A stretch of 50,073 nucleotides of DNA from Bacillota bacterium (GTDB lineage: Bacteria; Bacillota; Dethiobacteria; DTU022). The stretch covers positions 1 through 50,073 of the forward strand of contig JAKPEE010000116.1 of NCBI GenBank assembly GCA_029552125.1. Reading direction: 5' to 3'. Made by a program: the position numbers and the translations under genes. Shown here in pieces: positions 24,762 to 33,215 of the stretch. A model generated the notes under the pieces. It saw only the letters and a program-made list of their open reading frames with translations, had not been told where the DNA came from and ran no database searches. Positions within the stretch are counted from its first letter, which is position 1. Each line of letters starts with the position of its first letter.

Positions 24762-26066
24762 ATGAAGCTAACCAGGGTTAATCAATTAAGATCACAGGTG
24801 GGACAAGAGGTAAGAATTAAAGGCTGGGTCAATACTATCCGGGACCAGAAGACGATGCAGTTTCTCATTGTCAGGGATGAAACCGGACTTATTCAAATTG
24901 CTAATTCCCGTAAAGAAAACCCGGGCCTGGCGGAAATTATCTCCGGTCTTACTAATGAATCGGTAATCGAGGTAGTGGGCCAGGTGATGGCCAACGAAGC
25001 GGTCCAATTGGGCGGCCTGGAGATTATCCCCAAACAGATTACTGTACTTAGCCTGGCCGACCCCAACCTGCCGGTGGATAAAGATTCCAGTCTCTCGATA
25101 CGGCTTGACTGGCGCTTTATTGATCTGCGCCGCCCGGAAAATCACCTCATTTTTCAGATCCAGACCACTGCCGAGCATGCCATGCGCGAGTACTGGTATC
25201 AAAACGGCTTTATTGAGATCCATTCGCCCAAGCTGATGGGTTCGGCCAGCGAGTCCGGGGCCGAGCTGTTTAGCCTGAAATATTTCGACACCACGGCCTA
25301 CCTGGCGCAGTCGCCCCAGTTTTACAAGCAGATGGCCATGGCCGCCGGCTTTAACCGGGTTTTTGAAATCGGGCCGGTTTTCCGGGCCAACCCCTCTTTT
25401 ACTTCGCGGCACGATACCGAGTTTACCAGTATTGACGTGGAGATCTCCTGGATTGATTCGCACGAGGAGGTCATGGCCTTTGAAGAGCAGTGGCTCCAGT
25501 ATGTTTTAAAGGCGATCAGGGAGAAACACGGCGCGGCGATTAAAGAAACGTTCGGTGTAGATGTGGTGGTGCCGGAATTGCCCTTCCCGCGGATGAGCAT
25601 GGAGGAGGCCTATCAACTGCTGGACGAAAAGGGGCATGAGCTTCCCGAAGCAAAGGGCGATCTCGACCCGGAAGGGGAGCGCCTCGTGGCGCGCCATATC
25701 ATGGAAAAGTACGGCCATGAATTTGTTTTTGTGACCGACTACCCCGTGGCGGTACGCCCCTTTTACCATATGCGCCACGAAGACCGGCCGCATCTAACTA
25801 AAAGTTACGATTTGCTGTGGAAAGGCCTGGAGATCACTACCGGGGCACAACGCGAGCACCGCTACGATATCCTGGCCAGGCAGGCGCAAGAGAAGGGTCT
25901 TTCTCTGGAAGGAATTGACTTTTATTTGAACTTTTTCAAATATGGGTGCCCGCCGCACGGCGGTTTCGGCTTCGGCCTGACGCGGATGCTGATGGTTCTG
26001 CTTAATGTAGCCAATGTGCGCGAAGTAACCTATCTTTACCGCGGTCCCAACCGGCTAACCCCCTAG
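24762..26066 (+). CDS. aspS: Archaeal-type (probably non-discriminating) aspartyl-tRNA synthetase
   Basis: 434 aa from ATG 24762, with AAAGGTGG 6 nt upstream. N-terminal OB-fold anticodon-binding domain (KGWVNTIRDQKTMQFLIVRD), class II core with motif 2 FEIGPVFRANPSFTSRHDTE and motif 3 GGFGFGLTRMLMVLL. It is about 430 aa, lacks the GAD insertion of the ~590-aa bacterial AspRS, and has archaeal-type features. It charges tRNA-Asp and often also tRNA-Asn for the GatCAB route, the latter being a family inference. The domain order is complete. Two terminators follow. Confidence 0.93.
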   Translation: MKLTRVNQLRSQVGQEVRIKGWVNTIRDQKTMQFLIVRDETGLIQIANSRKENPGLAEIISGLTNESVIEVVGQVMANEAVQLGGLEIIPKQITVLSLADPNLPVDKDSSLSIRLDWRFIDLRRPENHLIFQIQTTAEHAMREYWYQNGFIEIHSPKLMGSASESGAELFSLKYFDTTAYLAQSPQFYKQMAMAAGFNRVFEIGPVFRANPSFTSRHDTEFTSIDVEISWIDSHEEVMAFEEQWLQYVLKAIREKHGAAIKETFGVDVVVPELPFPRMSMEEAYQLLDEKGHELPEAKGDLDPEGERLVARHIMEKYGHEFVFVTDYPVAVRPFYHMRHEDRPHLTKSYDLLWKGLEITTGAQREHRYDILARQAQEKGLSLEGIDFYLNFFKYGCPPHGGFGFGLTRMLMVLLNVANVREVTYLYRGPNRLTP

Positions 26067-26102
26067 AGAAATAGGGGTCAGCCTTTGCGGGCGTTTTAGA
26101 GC

Positions 26103-26129
26103 AACCTCCCTCCCCGGGAGGTTTATTTT
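26103..26129 (+). terminator. Rho-independent terminator after aspS
   Basis: AACCTCCC and GGGAGGTT stem (26103-26110 with 26116-26123) around TCCCC, followed by TATTTTTT. It lies about 37 nt after the stop codon. Confidence 0.88.
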
Positions 26130-26133
26130 TTAA

Positions 26134-26174
26134 AGGTTCCCCTGGGAAAGAGAAGAACCAGGGACCTTTTTTTT
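26134..26174 (+). terminator. Second, tandem terminator after aspS
   Basis: AGGTTCCCCTGG pairs imperfectly with CCAGGGACCT and is followed by eight T. The tandem arrangement gives a strong stop before the acyl-CoA ligase region. Confidence 0.85.
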
Positions 26175-26544
26175 ATGCAGGAAACAGGCGTACTTGTATG
26201 TAAATATTAAATATTCGATCGTCAAATGACTATTTTAAAATTTTTGTTTTGATTCATGCAAAGAAGGCAGAAGGGAGGAATATTGAGGCAAATCAGTCCG
26301 CCAGTTGCCGGCAGCCCCCGGAAGCACGATGGACATACAGTTGACCCGGCGAGATAAGCAGGCCTGGAAAAGGCCCAGTCTTTCCGCGTCCTCGATGCAG
26401 AGGGCCGTGAGGCGGTCAGTGAGGGCTGTCCAGTTTTAGCGGAGCAAATGATTTGGAACAGGAGGGATGGATAGAGGGGCGATTGCGGAGCAGGTTGGGA
26501 CAGGGTAGATAGTTGGACCAAAAATATTTGCAGGAGGGAGTGCC
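26175..26544. other. Noncoding stretch before the acyl-CoA ligase gene
   Basis: About 370 bp. The start is AT-rich (up to ~26265), the rest GC-rich. Open frames on either strand lack ribosome binding sites and homology I can recognise. It ends with GCAGGAGGGAG, the ribosome binding site of the ligase. No promoter pair was convincing. Confidence 0.4.
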
Positions 26545-28260
26545 ATGAGCGACACCAGTTGGAAGCTGCCTTTATTGAATTCGTATATTGAAAAGTGGGC
26601 CAGAGAGAATCCGGATAAACCGGCAATGATTCAGCATGAAGACGGCAAAACGATCACTTATAAAAAGTTTAAATCACTGGTGGACTTTTTTGCCCTGCGC
26701 CTGCTGGATATGGGCATCGGCAAGGGGGACCGGGTGGCAACAATGCTGGTCCTGGTGCCCGAACATGTGATCCTGATGTATGCCTGCTTCAAAATCGGGG
26801 CGATCATCGCTCCCCTGGATGTGCGTTTAAAAGAAGCCGAAGTGGTGCGGGACCTGAACAAGATTAAGCCCAAGGCCTTCTTCTTCCTGGGCAACACTCC
26901 GGTGCGCGATTTTCGTGAAGTGGGACGGGCGGTAAAGGAAAACTGTCCTTATGTGCGCTACCTGGTTCAGTTTACCCCCAATCCGCAACCCGGCGAGCTG
27001 CTGGAAGGAGCGATCGCCATCACCGACCTGATGGCCAAGGGCAAGCTGTTAAGCTTAAAGTTAAAGAACATCTTTACCCGCGGGCTGGAAAAAGCAAGCG
27101 CCGGGGTTGATACCCGCACCCCGGCCCTGATCATCTTCACTACCGGAACCACCGGCGAGCCCAAGCCGGCGGTGATGTGCCACGAAAATATTATTATTCA
27201 GAACGAAGTTCTGCACCGGGGAGTGGGGCTGGAGGGGGGCCGCATGGTGATGCTGGTCAACCTGCCGCCCAGCCATGTCGGCTGCGTCACCGAGCAGCTC
27301 ATGACCACCCTTTACCTGGGCGGAACGGCGGTGCTGCTGCGGATCTTTGATCCGAAGCTGACCCTGGAAGCCATTGAAAAGCATAAGGTCACCATTTTTG
27401 GCCAGATCCCGACCCAGTATCGCCTCGAGTGGGCCCTGGAAGATTATAGTAATTATGATTTAAGCAGCCTGGAATTCGCCATTTACGGCGGCTCCGCCGT
27501 GGACAAGGTTTTCCTGGAGCAGCTCTCCAAAATGGCTCCAAACTTCGGCACCGGGATGGGCATGACCGAAACAGCCGGTTTTTACAATTTTACCCCGCGC
27601 GGTATTTCCGTGGAAGAGATGGCCGGCCAGGTCGGAATGGCCTTCGACGAGCTGGCGCCGATCACGATCCGCAAGCCTATGCGTGAAGACGGCAGCGCCG
27701 GGGAAGAGCTGCCCGACGGTGAGATCGGTGAAATCTGTGTCAGCGGCCCCATTGTGTTCCAGGGTTATTATGATCTGCCCGCGGAAACGGCCAGGGCCAT
27801 CTCCACGGACGGCTACCTGTATACCGGCGACCTCGGATATTTCAAGGATATGGGCAGCTACAGGGCCCTTTACCTGGCCGGGCGCCAGAAATTTGTGATC
27901 AAGCAGAAGGGTTACCAGGTTTTCCCTGACGAGGTCCAGGATTTTATCGCTTCCCATCCCAAGGTAGACCTGGTGGATGTGGTCGGGGTTAAGCACAATA
28001 TCTTTGACGAAGGAATTTTTGCCTTTGTCCGTCCCCGGAAAGGCGAGCAATTGACCGCGGAAGAAATTATGGAGCATTGCCAGGGTATCGCCGCCTATAA
28101 GCGGCCCCAGCACGTGGAAATCTGGCCGGCGGAAAAAGAATTTCCCCTGACCCGCGTGGCCAAGGTAGATAAAAATGAGCTGAAAGCGGTGGCCGAAGAG
28201 ATCGTGGCCGGGCTGCGCCGCCAGGGCAAGTGGGATGCCGGGCCGGTGCAGGGCATGTAG
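26545..28260 (+). CDS. Acyl-CoA ligase / AMP-dependent synthetase (class I adenylate-forming)
   Basis: 571 aa, ATG after CAGGAGGGAG. Adenylation motifs: P-loop IFTTGTTGEPKP near residue 205, GMGMTETAGFYNF, YTGDLGYFKD and the hinge region, and the catalytic C-terminal Lys context LTRVAKVDKNEL. It resembles long- or medium-chain acyl-CoA synthetases. It would activate a carboxylic acid to acyl-AMP and acyl-CoA; the exact acid is unknown. A terminator follows, so it forms its own unit upstream of the hydantoinase/deacetylase pair. Confidence 0.9.
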   Translation: MSDTSWKLPLLNSYIEKWARENPDKPAMIQHEDGKTITYKKFKSLVDFFALRLLDMGIGKGDRVATMLVLVPEHVILMYACFKIGAIIAPLDVRLKEAEVVRDLNKIKPKAFFFLGNTPVRDFREVGRAVKENCPYVRYLVQFTPNPQPGELLEGAIAITDLMAKGKLLSLKLKNIFTRGLEKASAGVDTRTPALIIFTTGTTGEPKPAVMCHENIIIQNEVLHRGVGLEGGRMVMLVNLPPSHVGCVTEQLMTTLYLGGTAVLLRIFDPKLTLEAIEKHKVTIFGQIPTQYRLEWALEDYSNYDLSSLEFAIYGGSAVDKVFLEQLSKMAPNFGTGMGMTETAGFYNFTPRGISVEEMAGQVGMAFDELAPITIRKPMREDGSAGEELPDGEIGEICVSGPIVFQGYYDLPAETARAISTDGYLYTGDLGYFKDMGSYRALYLAGRQKFVIKQKGYQVFPDEVQDFIASHPKVDLVDVVGVKHNIFDEGIFAFVRPRKGEQLTAEEIMEHCQGIAAYKRPQHVEIWPAEKEFPLTRVAKVDKNELKAVAEEIVAGLRRQGKWDAGPVQGM

Positions 28261-28283
28261 GCACTCAAGGGCAGTATTGAATC

Positions 28284-28312
28284 AAGCGGCGGACCTGGCT
28301 CCGCCGCTTCTT
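28284..28312 (+). terminator. Terminator after the acyl-CoA ligase gene
   Basis: AAGCGGCGGA and TCCGCCGCTT form a perfect 10-bp stem around CCTGGC, followed by CTTCTT. It separates the ligase from the next transcription unit. Confidence 0.8.
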
Positions 28313-28377
28313 CTATCCGGCTGAGATATGGTAAAATAGAAAATAGCAGGCAGTAGAGGCGCGAGGGGTGGTTGGCA

Positions 28378-30060
28378 ATGCACATCGGCATCGATGTAGG
28401 GGGCACCTCCACCGACGGGGTGCTGCTGCACCGGGGCGAACTGGTGCAGAGCGTGAAAAAGCCGTCCCGGCAGGAGGACCTGGCGGAGACGATCCTGGCC
28501 GTGCTGGACGGGCTGTTGGAAGGCCGCGATGCCGGCGCCGTGCGGCGATTGGTGATCAGCACCACCCTGGTGACTAATCTCCTGGCCACGCAAAAGGGGG
28601 CCAGGACTGCGCTGATCCTTGTTCCCGGCCGGGGCCTGCCTTTTGATTTTTACCGCATCGCCCCGGACACTTATTTTCTCAAAGGAAATATAGATTTCCG
28701 GGGCAAGGTTACCGAGCCCGTGGAAGAAGCTGAGATAGAAAGAGCTGTGGCGGATATCAGGGCCAGGGGGATCGGGCGTATCGCCGTGGCCGCCAAGTTT
28801 TCCAACCGCAACCGCACCGTGGAGCAAGAGATAGCCCGCGCAATCAAACGCCTCTATCCCGAGGCCACGGTGGTGCTGGGCAGCGAAACGGCCAACCGTT
28901 TGAATTTTCCCCGCCGCGCGGTGACAGCCTATTACAGCGCTGTTACCGCGCCGGAATGGAACGGGTTTGCCGATCGCATCGAAGAGGCCCTTCACCGGCG
29001 CGGCCTTAAGGCTCCCGTTGATATACTCAAAGCCGACGGGGGTACCATGCCCCTGGTCCTTTCCAGGGAAAACCCGGTAGAGACGGTCTTTTCAGGGCCG
29101 GCGGCCAGCGCCATGGGCGCCGTGGCCCTGAGCCGCCGCAAGGAGAATGCGGTAGTCATCGATATTGGCGGAACCACTTCCGATATCGCCCTGTTAATTG
29201 ACGGCGAACCGCTGCACGCCTCCGGGGGCGCCTTAATTAACGGCCGCCTCACCCATATCAACGCGCTGGCCCTGCGTTCGCTGGCCCTGGGAGGGGACAG
29301 CGCCGTTAAGGGCGAAAGCGGGCGGGTAGAGATTACCGCGGAGAGATTCGGGCCGGCGGCCTGCTTCGGCGGGCCGGTGGCCACGGTCAGCGATGCCTTT
29401 GCCTGCCACCGCGGCCTGAAACTGGGGGAGGCGGAGCGGGCCAGGGAAAAAATCGCCGCGGCGGCCGCCGCGGCGGGCCTGGAACCGGGCCCCTTTGCCG
29501 CCGCCGTGGTGGAGCAGGCGCTGGAGCGGCTCGGCGCCCTGATCCAGGGCATGTTCCGGGAATGGGAAAACGAGCCGGCCTACAAGGTGTGGGAGATTGT
29601 GCACCGGCGCCGCTTCAGGCTGGATCGGCTCTACGGCATCGGCGGCGCGGCAGAGTTGATCGTGCCGCTGCTGGCGGACAGGCTGGGGGTGCCGTATTTG
29701 GTGCACCGCCTGGCCCCCGTGGCCAACGCCCTCGGTGCGGCGGTGGCGCGGCCGACCCTGGCCGTATCCCTTTACGCCGATACGCAGCAGAAGCGCTACC
29801 TCGTTGACCGGGAAGGAATAGAAGGAAGCATCGACAACCCGGAGGGCTTCCGGCTGGAGGAGGCCCGGAAAACGGCGGCCCAATGCCTGGCCCGGCTGGC
29901 TGCCGCCCGGGGCGCGGCGCAATACTTAAATGATACGCGCGTTATTCTAGCGGAGCAGTTCAACATGATCCGCGGGTTTAGCCGGGTCGGTAAAATTTTC
30001 AGGGTTGACGTGCAGATCGCCCCCGGGTTGATCGATGAGTTTGAGGGGGTGGCGGATTGA
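28378..30060 (+). CDS. Hydantoinase/oxoprolinase-like ATPase-fold protein
   Basis: 560 aa; ATG 28378 chosen as MHIGIDVGGT begins the fold, with GAGGGGTGG upstream. Two phosphate-binding loops of the actin/HSP70-like fold are visible: GIDVGGTSTDGVLL near residue 5 and VIDIGGTTSDIALL near residue 260, plus the KADGGTMPL and FSGPAASAMGA motifs of HyuA-type subunits. HyuA-type enzymes hydrolyse hydantoins or 5-oxoproline with ATP, or carboxylate small ketones. No HyuB-type partner gene adjoins; the next gene is a deacetylase-fold protein that overlaps it by 4 nt, an unusual pairing. Substrate unknown. Confidence 0.85.
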   Translation: MHIGIDVGGTSTDGVLLHRGELVQSVKKPSRQEDLAETILAVLDGLLEGRDAGAVRRLVISTTLVTNLLATQKGARTALILVPGRGLPFDFYRIAPDTYFLKGNIDFRGKVTEPVEEAEIERAVADIRARGIGRIAVAAKFSNRNRTVEQEIARAIKRLYPEATVVLGSETANRLNFPRRAVTAYYSAVTAPEWNGFADRIEEALHRRGLKAPVDILKADGGTMPLVLSRENPVETVFSGPAASAMGAVALSRRKENAVVIDIGGTTSDIALLIDGEPLHASGGALINGRLTHINALALRSLALGGDSAVKGESGRVEITAERFGPAACFGGPVATVSDAFACHRGLKLGEAERAREKIAAAAAAAGLEPGPFAAAVVEQALERLGALIQGMFREWENEPAYKVWEIVHRRRFRLDRLYGIGGAAELIVPLLADRLGVPYLVHRLAPVANALGAAVARPTLAVSLYADTQQKRYLVDREGIEGSIDNPEGFRLEEARKTAAQCLARLAAARGAAQYLNDTRVILAEQFNMIRGFSRVGKIFRVDVQIAPGLIDEFEGVAD

Positions 30061-31409
30061 AGCCGACCGGCCTGCTTTTTTTCCCGGCCTTTGACTGGGC
30101 CATCTCTCCTTCTCACCCGGAGCGCGAAGAGAGATTGCTCTATACCCGCGATCAGATCTTTGAAGAAGGAATCATGGATCTGCCGCAGGTGCGCGAATAC
30201 CAGCCCCGCCTGGCAGAAGCACGGGATATCGCCCGCGTCCATTTTTGCGTCCCCTCTATTAAAGACATCGCCAGCGAAGCCCATCTTGTGGCCGCCGGAG
30301 GGTCGCTGGTTATGGCCGACGCCTTTGCCGCCGGGGAGATAAAAAACGGTTTTGCCATCATCCGCCCGCCGGGGCACCACGCCATGACTGTGGCCCACGG
30401 CAACCGCGGTTTCTGCAACATCAACAATGAAGCGATCATGATTGAATACCTGCGCCGTAAATACGGCTACCGCCGTATCGCCATCGTTGACACGGATGTG
30501 CACCACGGGGACGGCACCCAGGAGATTTATTACCACGATCCCGATGTCCTGTTTATTTCTTTTCACCAGGACGGGCGCACCCTTTACCCCGGCAGCGGCT
30601 TCGTTGAAGAGATGGGCGCTCCGCCGGCCGTGGGCACGACCATCAATATTCCCCTGGCCCCCTATACCACCGACGAGGGCATCCTTTATGTGCTGGATCG
30701 CCTCATCCTGCCCTTGCTGGAGGAGTTTAAGCCGGAGCTGGTGGTAAACTCGGCCGGCCAGGACAACCACTACAGCGACCCCCTGGCCAATATGCGCTTT
30801 ACCGCCACCGGCTATGCCGAGCTAAACCGGAGGCTGGCCCCGGACCTGGCCGTCCTCGAGGGCGGCTACTCGGTGGAGACGGCCCTGCCCTACATCAACC
30901 TGGCGCTGATTATGGCCATGGCCGGGATCGACTCCAGCAATATGCGCGAGCCGGATTATGACCCCGCCGCCTTTAAGGAAGATCCCGGCAACCTGGCGCG
31001 GCTGGATCGGATCGCGGCGCTGCAGTTGGAAAACTTCCGGCGGCGCGAAGATGAGCGGGCCGCTGCCATTAAAAAGGGCCCTCCTTTTTACAGTACCACC
31101 CGGCAGATATATTACGACACGGACCATATCCGGGAAAGCCAGCAGATCAAGCAGCGCCTCTGTCCAAACTGCTGCTCCTACCGGGTCATCGCTTCGGCGG
31201 CTGTGCACGCCTACGGCCAGATCAGCCGCGCCCTTTGCTTCAGCATACCCCTTTACTGCTGCTCCGCCTGCCGGGAAGAAGCCCGCGACGCTTACCGGCA
31301 GGCCGTGCAGGAAGGTGGCGGCGCCGATTATATCTACCTGCAGGATCGCGCCGCCGACGATTACCGCCGCTTCGACAGCCGCGGCGACACGGAGGAAACC
31401 ATAAACTAA
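30057..31409 (+). CDS. Histone-deacetylase-family protein with cysteine-rich C-terminal extension
   Basis: 450 aa, TTG start overlapping the upstream stop by 4 nt (TTGA). The deacetylase fold occupies about residues 1-310: RPPGHHAMT (His pair), the zinc-binding DTDVHHGDGTQ, NSAGQDNHYSDPL with a second Asp ligand, and LEGGYS at the Tyr position. Such enzymes remove acyl groups from lysines or polyamines or other amides. A tail of about 135 residues follows, with CPNCCSYR and YCCSACREE, which looks like a small zinc-binding unit and is unusual for the family. The tight overlap implies co-translation with the hydantoinase-like gene. Confidence 0.87.
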   Translation: MKPTGLLFFPAFDWAISPSHPEREERLLYTRDQIFEEGIMDLPQVREYQPRLAEARDIARVHFCVPSIKDIASEAHLVAAGGSLVMADAFAAGEIKNGFAIIRPPGHHAMTVAHGNRGFCNINNEAIMIEYLRRKYGYRRIAIVDTDVHHGDGTQEIYYHDPDVLFISFHQDGRTLYPGSGFVEEMGAPPAVGTTINIPLAPYTTDEGILYVLDRLILPLLEEFKPELVVNSAGQDNHYSDPLANMRFTATGYAELNRRLAPDLAVLEGGYSVETALPYINLALIMAMAGIDSSNMREPDYDPAAFKEDPGNLARLDRIAALQLENFRRREDERAAAIKKGPPFYSTTRQIYYDTDHIRESQQIKQRLCPNCCSYRVIASAAVHAYGQISRALCFSIPLYCCSACREEARDAYRQAVQEGGGADYIYLQDRAADDYRRFDSRGDTEETIN

Positions 31410-31504
31410 ATAGTTATAATGGATGATCAGGCCGGCAGGGGGTGCAGCGTGCTTGCCCGCCCCGTCTGGCGAGGGCATGAACGTGATCTGAAAAGGATGG
31501 CGGG

Positions 31505-32185
31505 GTGATTTTTTTGCCATACAGGGCGATAATATTTGACCTGGACGGAACGCTGCTGGATACGCTGGAGGATCTTGGCCTTTCGGTGAACGCGGTCTTG
31601 AAGGAACACGGCTACCCCGCACATCCGCTGCAGGCCTACCGCTATTTTATTGGGGACGGCGTCGAAGCCCTGGTAAAACGAGCGCTGCCGCCGGCGGCAG
31701 CGGATAAACCGGGGCAGGCGCAGCTCAACGAACTGGTCGAGGCGGCAAGGGAGGAATACCGCCGCCGCTGGGCCGATCATACCCGCGTTTACCCGGAAGT
31801 ACCTGAATTGCTGGATTTTTTAGAGGAGCGGAAGATACCGAAGGCCATCTTTTCCAACAAACCCCACGAATTTACCGTGCTGACGGTGCAGCAACTGCTG
31901 GGCCCATGGCACTTTGAAATGGTCCAGGGAGCCGTGCCCGGGCTGCCCCGCAAACCGGACCCGGCCGGAGTGCTCGCTGTAGCCCGCAAGCTGGAGGTGG
32001 AGCCCCGCCAGGTTGTCTACCTGGGCGATTCCAGGATCGACATGGAGGCAGCCGCCGCCGCGGGGATGTACCCGGTAGGCGCCCTGTGGGGTTTCCGTGA
32101 TGCAGCAGAACTAAGGGAAGGTGGGGCAAAAATGCTGGCACAAAGCCCGCTGCAGTTGACGAAGCTCTTTGCGGCTGCTACCTGA
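31505..32185 (+). CDS. HAD-family phosphatase, phosphoglycolate phosphatase-like
   Basis: 226 aa. HAD motifs: nucleophile DLDGTLLDTLEDL near residue 12, a Ser/Thr motif (AIFSNKPHEFT), Lys in GLPRKPDPAGV, and YLGDSRIDMEAAAAAGM for motif IV. A helical cap sits between the first two. The sequence is close to Gph/PPase-type phosphatases that clear phosphoglycolate or nucleotides; the substrate is uncertain. A ribosome binding site is weak (AAAGGATGG upstream of the GTG). Confidence 0.87.
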   Translation: MIFLPYRAIIFDLDGTLLDTLEDLGLSVNAVLKEHGYPAHPLQAYRYFIGDGVEALVKRALPPAAADKPGQAQLNELVEAAREEYRRRWADHTRVYPEVPELLDFLEERKIPKAIFSNKPHEFTVLTVQQLLGPWHFEMVQGAVPGLPRKPDPAGVLAVARKLEVEPRQVVYLGDSRIDMEAAAAAGMYPVGALWGFRDAAELREGGAKMLAQSPLQLTKLFAAAT

Positions 32186-32500
32186 GGGATCTGTTCTTTC
32201 CGCCGGCTGAGCCGGGCCAGGGTAGAGGCCGCAGCCGGGCTCCAGATCACCCCACCGATATTGATTGGCATCCGAATGACTTTAATCTGGACGATATGAT
32301 GGCAACTTATCTTTTTCACGAAAGGCGGCAGGAATTAATGATCACCGGTGTCGAACAAATACGGGCAGGTCAGCCCCCATGCCCTACCAGAGGCTCTCAT
32401 TTTTCCAGGGGGGCCGGGAGGGATTTTCAAGCAGTCTTCCTTGAAGAGAAATAAACAGCGGCAAGTATGGGGAAAAGAAATGAACCGGCGGAGGTTTAAG
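32186..32500 (+). other. Intergenic stretch with an unassigned open frame
   Basis: About 315 bp. One frame is open across most of it, reading DWHPNDFNLDDMMATYLFHE near 32260-32320 and ending in FQAVFLEEK at 32454; the first ATG is 32296. No ribosome binding site or family was identified. It may be a gene remnant. The end carries GGAGGT for the following phosphatase. Confidence 0.3.
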
Positions 32501-33214
32501 GTGACAGCGAAGGTAGCTTATGTCGTAGATTTTGACGGGACAATCACAGCAACAGATTTATCCACAGGCCTGGCGCAGCATTTCGGCAGCGAGCGTTTTC
32601 AGGAAATCGAAGGCCTCTACCGGCAGCGAAAAATTGGGATGCGGGACTGGCTTGACGGCATGTCCGCCCTGCTGCCGGCCGATTTTGACCTGCTGATGAA
32701 ATACGTAGTGGATCATGCGGTCATCAGGCCGGGGTTTAAAGATTTTCTGCGTTTTGCCCGGGAGCAGGGTTGCCCGGTGATGATTGCCAGCGACGGCTTC
32801 GGTTTTTATATCGAACCGGTTTTGGAAAGGTTCGGCTGCCTGGAGTATATCGATACCATTTACAGGAATAAAGCGCTGCCCCGGGAAGACGGGACGCTGC
32901 GCATCGAGACGCCTTACCGCCATCCCGCCTGCCCGGTTTGCGGCAACTGCAAGCCCCTTCATGTCCTGGAGCTGAAGCGGCAGGGATGGAAGGTATTCTA
33001 TATCGGGGACGGCAGCAACGATCGCTTCGGCGCCTCCTGGTCCGATTACATTTTTGCCCGTGACCGGCTGGCCCGGTGCTGTAAAGAGCATGGCATACCC
33101 TTCAATCCCTGGGAAGATTTTTTTGATATTATCCGGCCCGGCGGCCATCCGGCTGCCAATGCCATCGCCGCGTCCCCTTTCTGCCGGCCGGAGGGGGAGG
33201 GTTTTTTGTACTAG
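32501..33214 (+). CDS. HAD-IB phosphatase, MtnX/phosphoserine-phosphatase-like
   Basis: 237 aa from GTG 32501, preferred to the upstream ATG because GGAGGT lies 5 nt before it and the core begins YVVDFDGTIT. Motifs: DFDGTIT, IASDGFGFYI, then YIGDGSNDRFGASWSD. A Cys-rich loop CPVCGNCKP near residue 145 is seen in MtnX-type enzymes. MtnX acts in methionine salvage, but no other salvage genes are nearby, so the substrate is unassigned. Confidence 0.83.
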   Translation: MTAKVAYVVDFDGTITATDLSTGLAQHFGSERFQEIEGLYRQRKIGMRDWLDGMSALLPADFDLLMKYVVDHAVIRPGFKDFLRFAREQGCPVMIASDGFGFYIEPVLERFGCLEYIDTIYRNKALPREDGTLRIETPYRHPACPVCGNCKPLHVLELKRQGWKVFYIGDGSNDRFGASWSDYIFARDRLARCCKEHGIPFNPWEDFFDIIRPGGHPAANAIAASPFCRPEGEGFLY

Positions 33215-33215
33215 C

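Noticed and set aside
24792..25463. Long minus-strand frame inside aspS
   Set aside because: Antisense shadow of the synthetase; no ribosome binding site.
26500..26540. Possible sigma-54 promoter before the acyl-CoA ligase
   Set aside because: The GG and GC elements are 13 bp apart instead of 10, so the spacing does not fit.
26222..26626. Minus-strand frame upstream of and overlapping the acyl-CoA ligase
   Set aside because: It runs into the ligase start, has no ribosome binding site and resembles no family.
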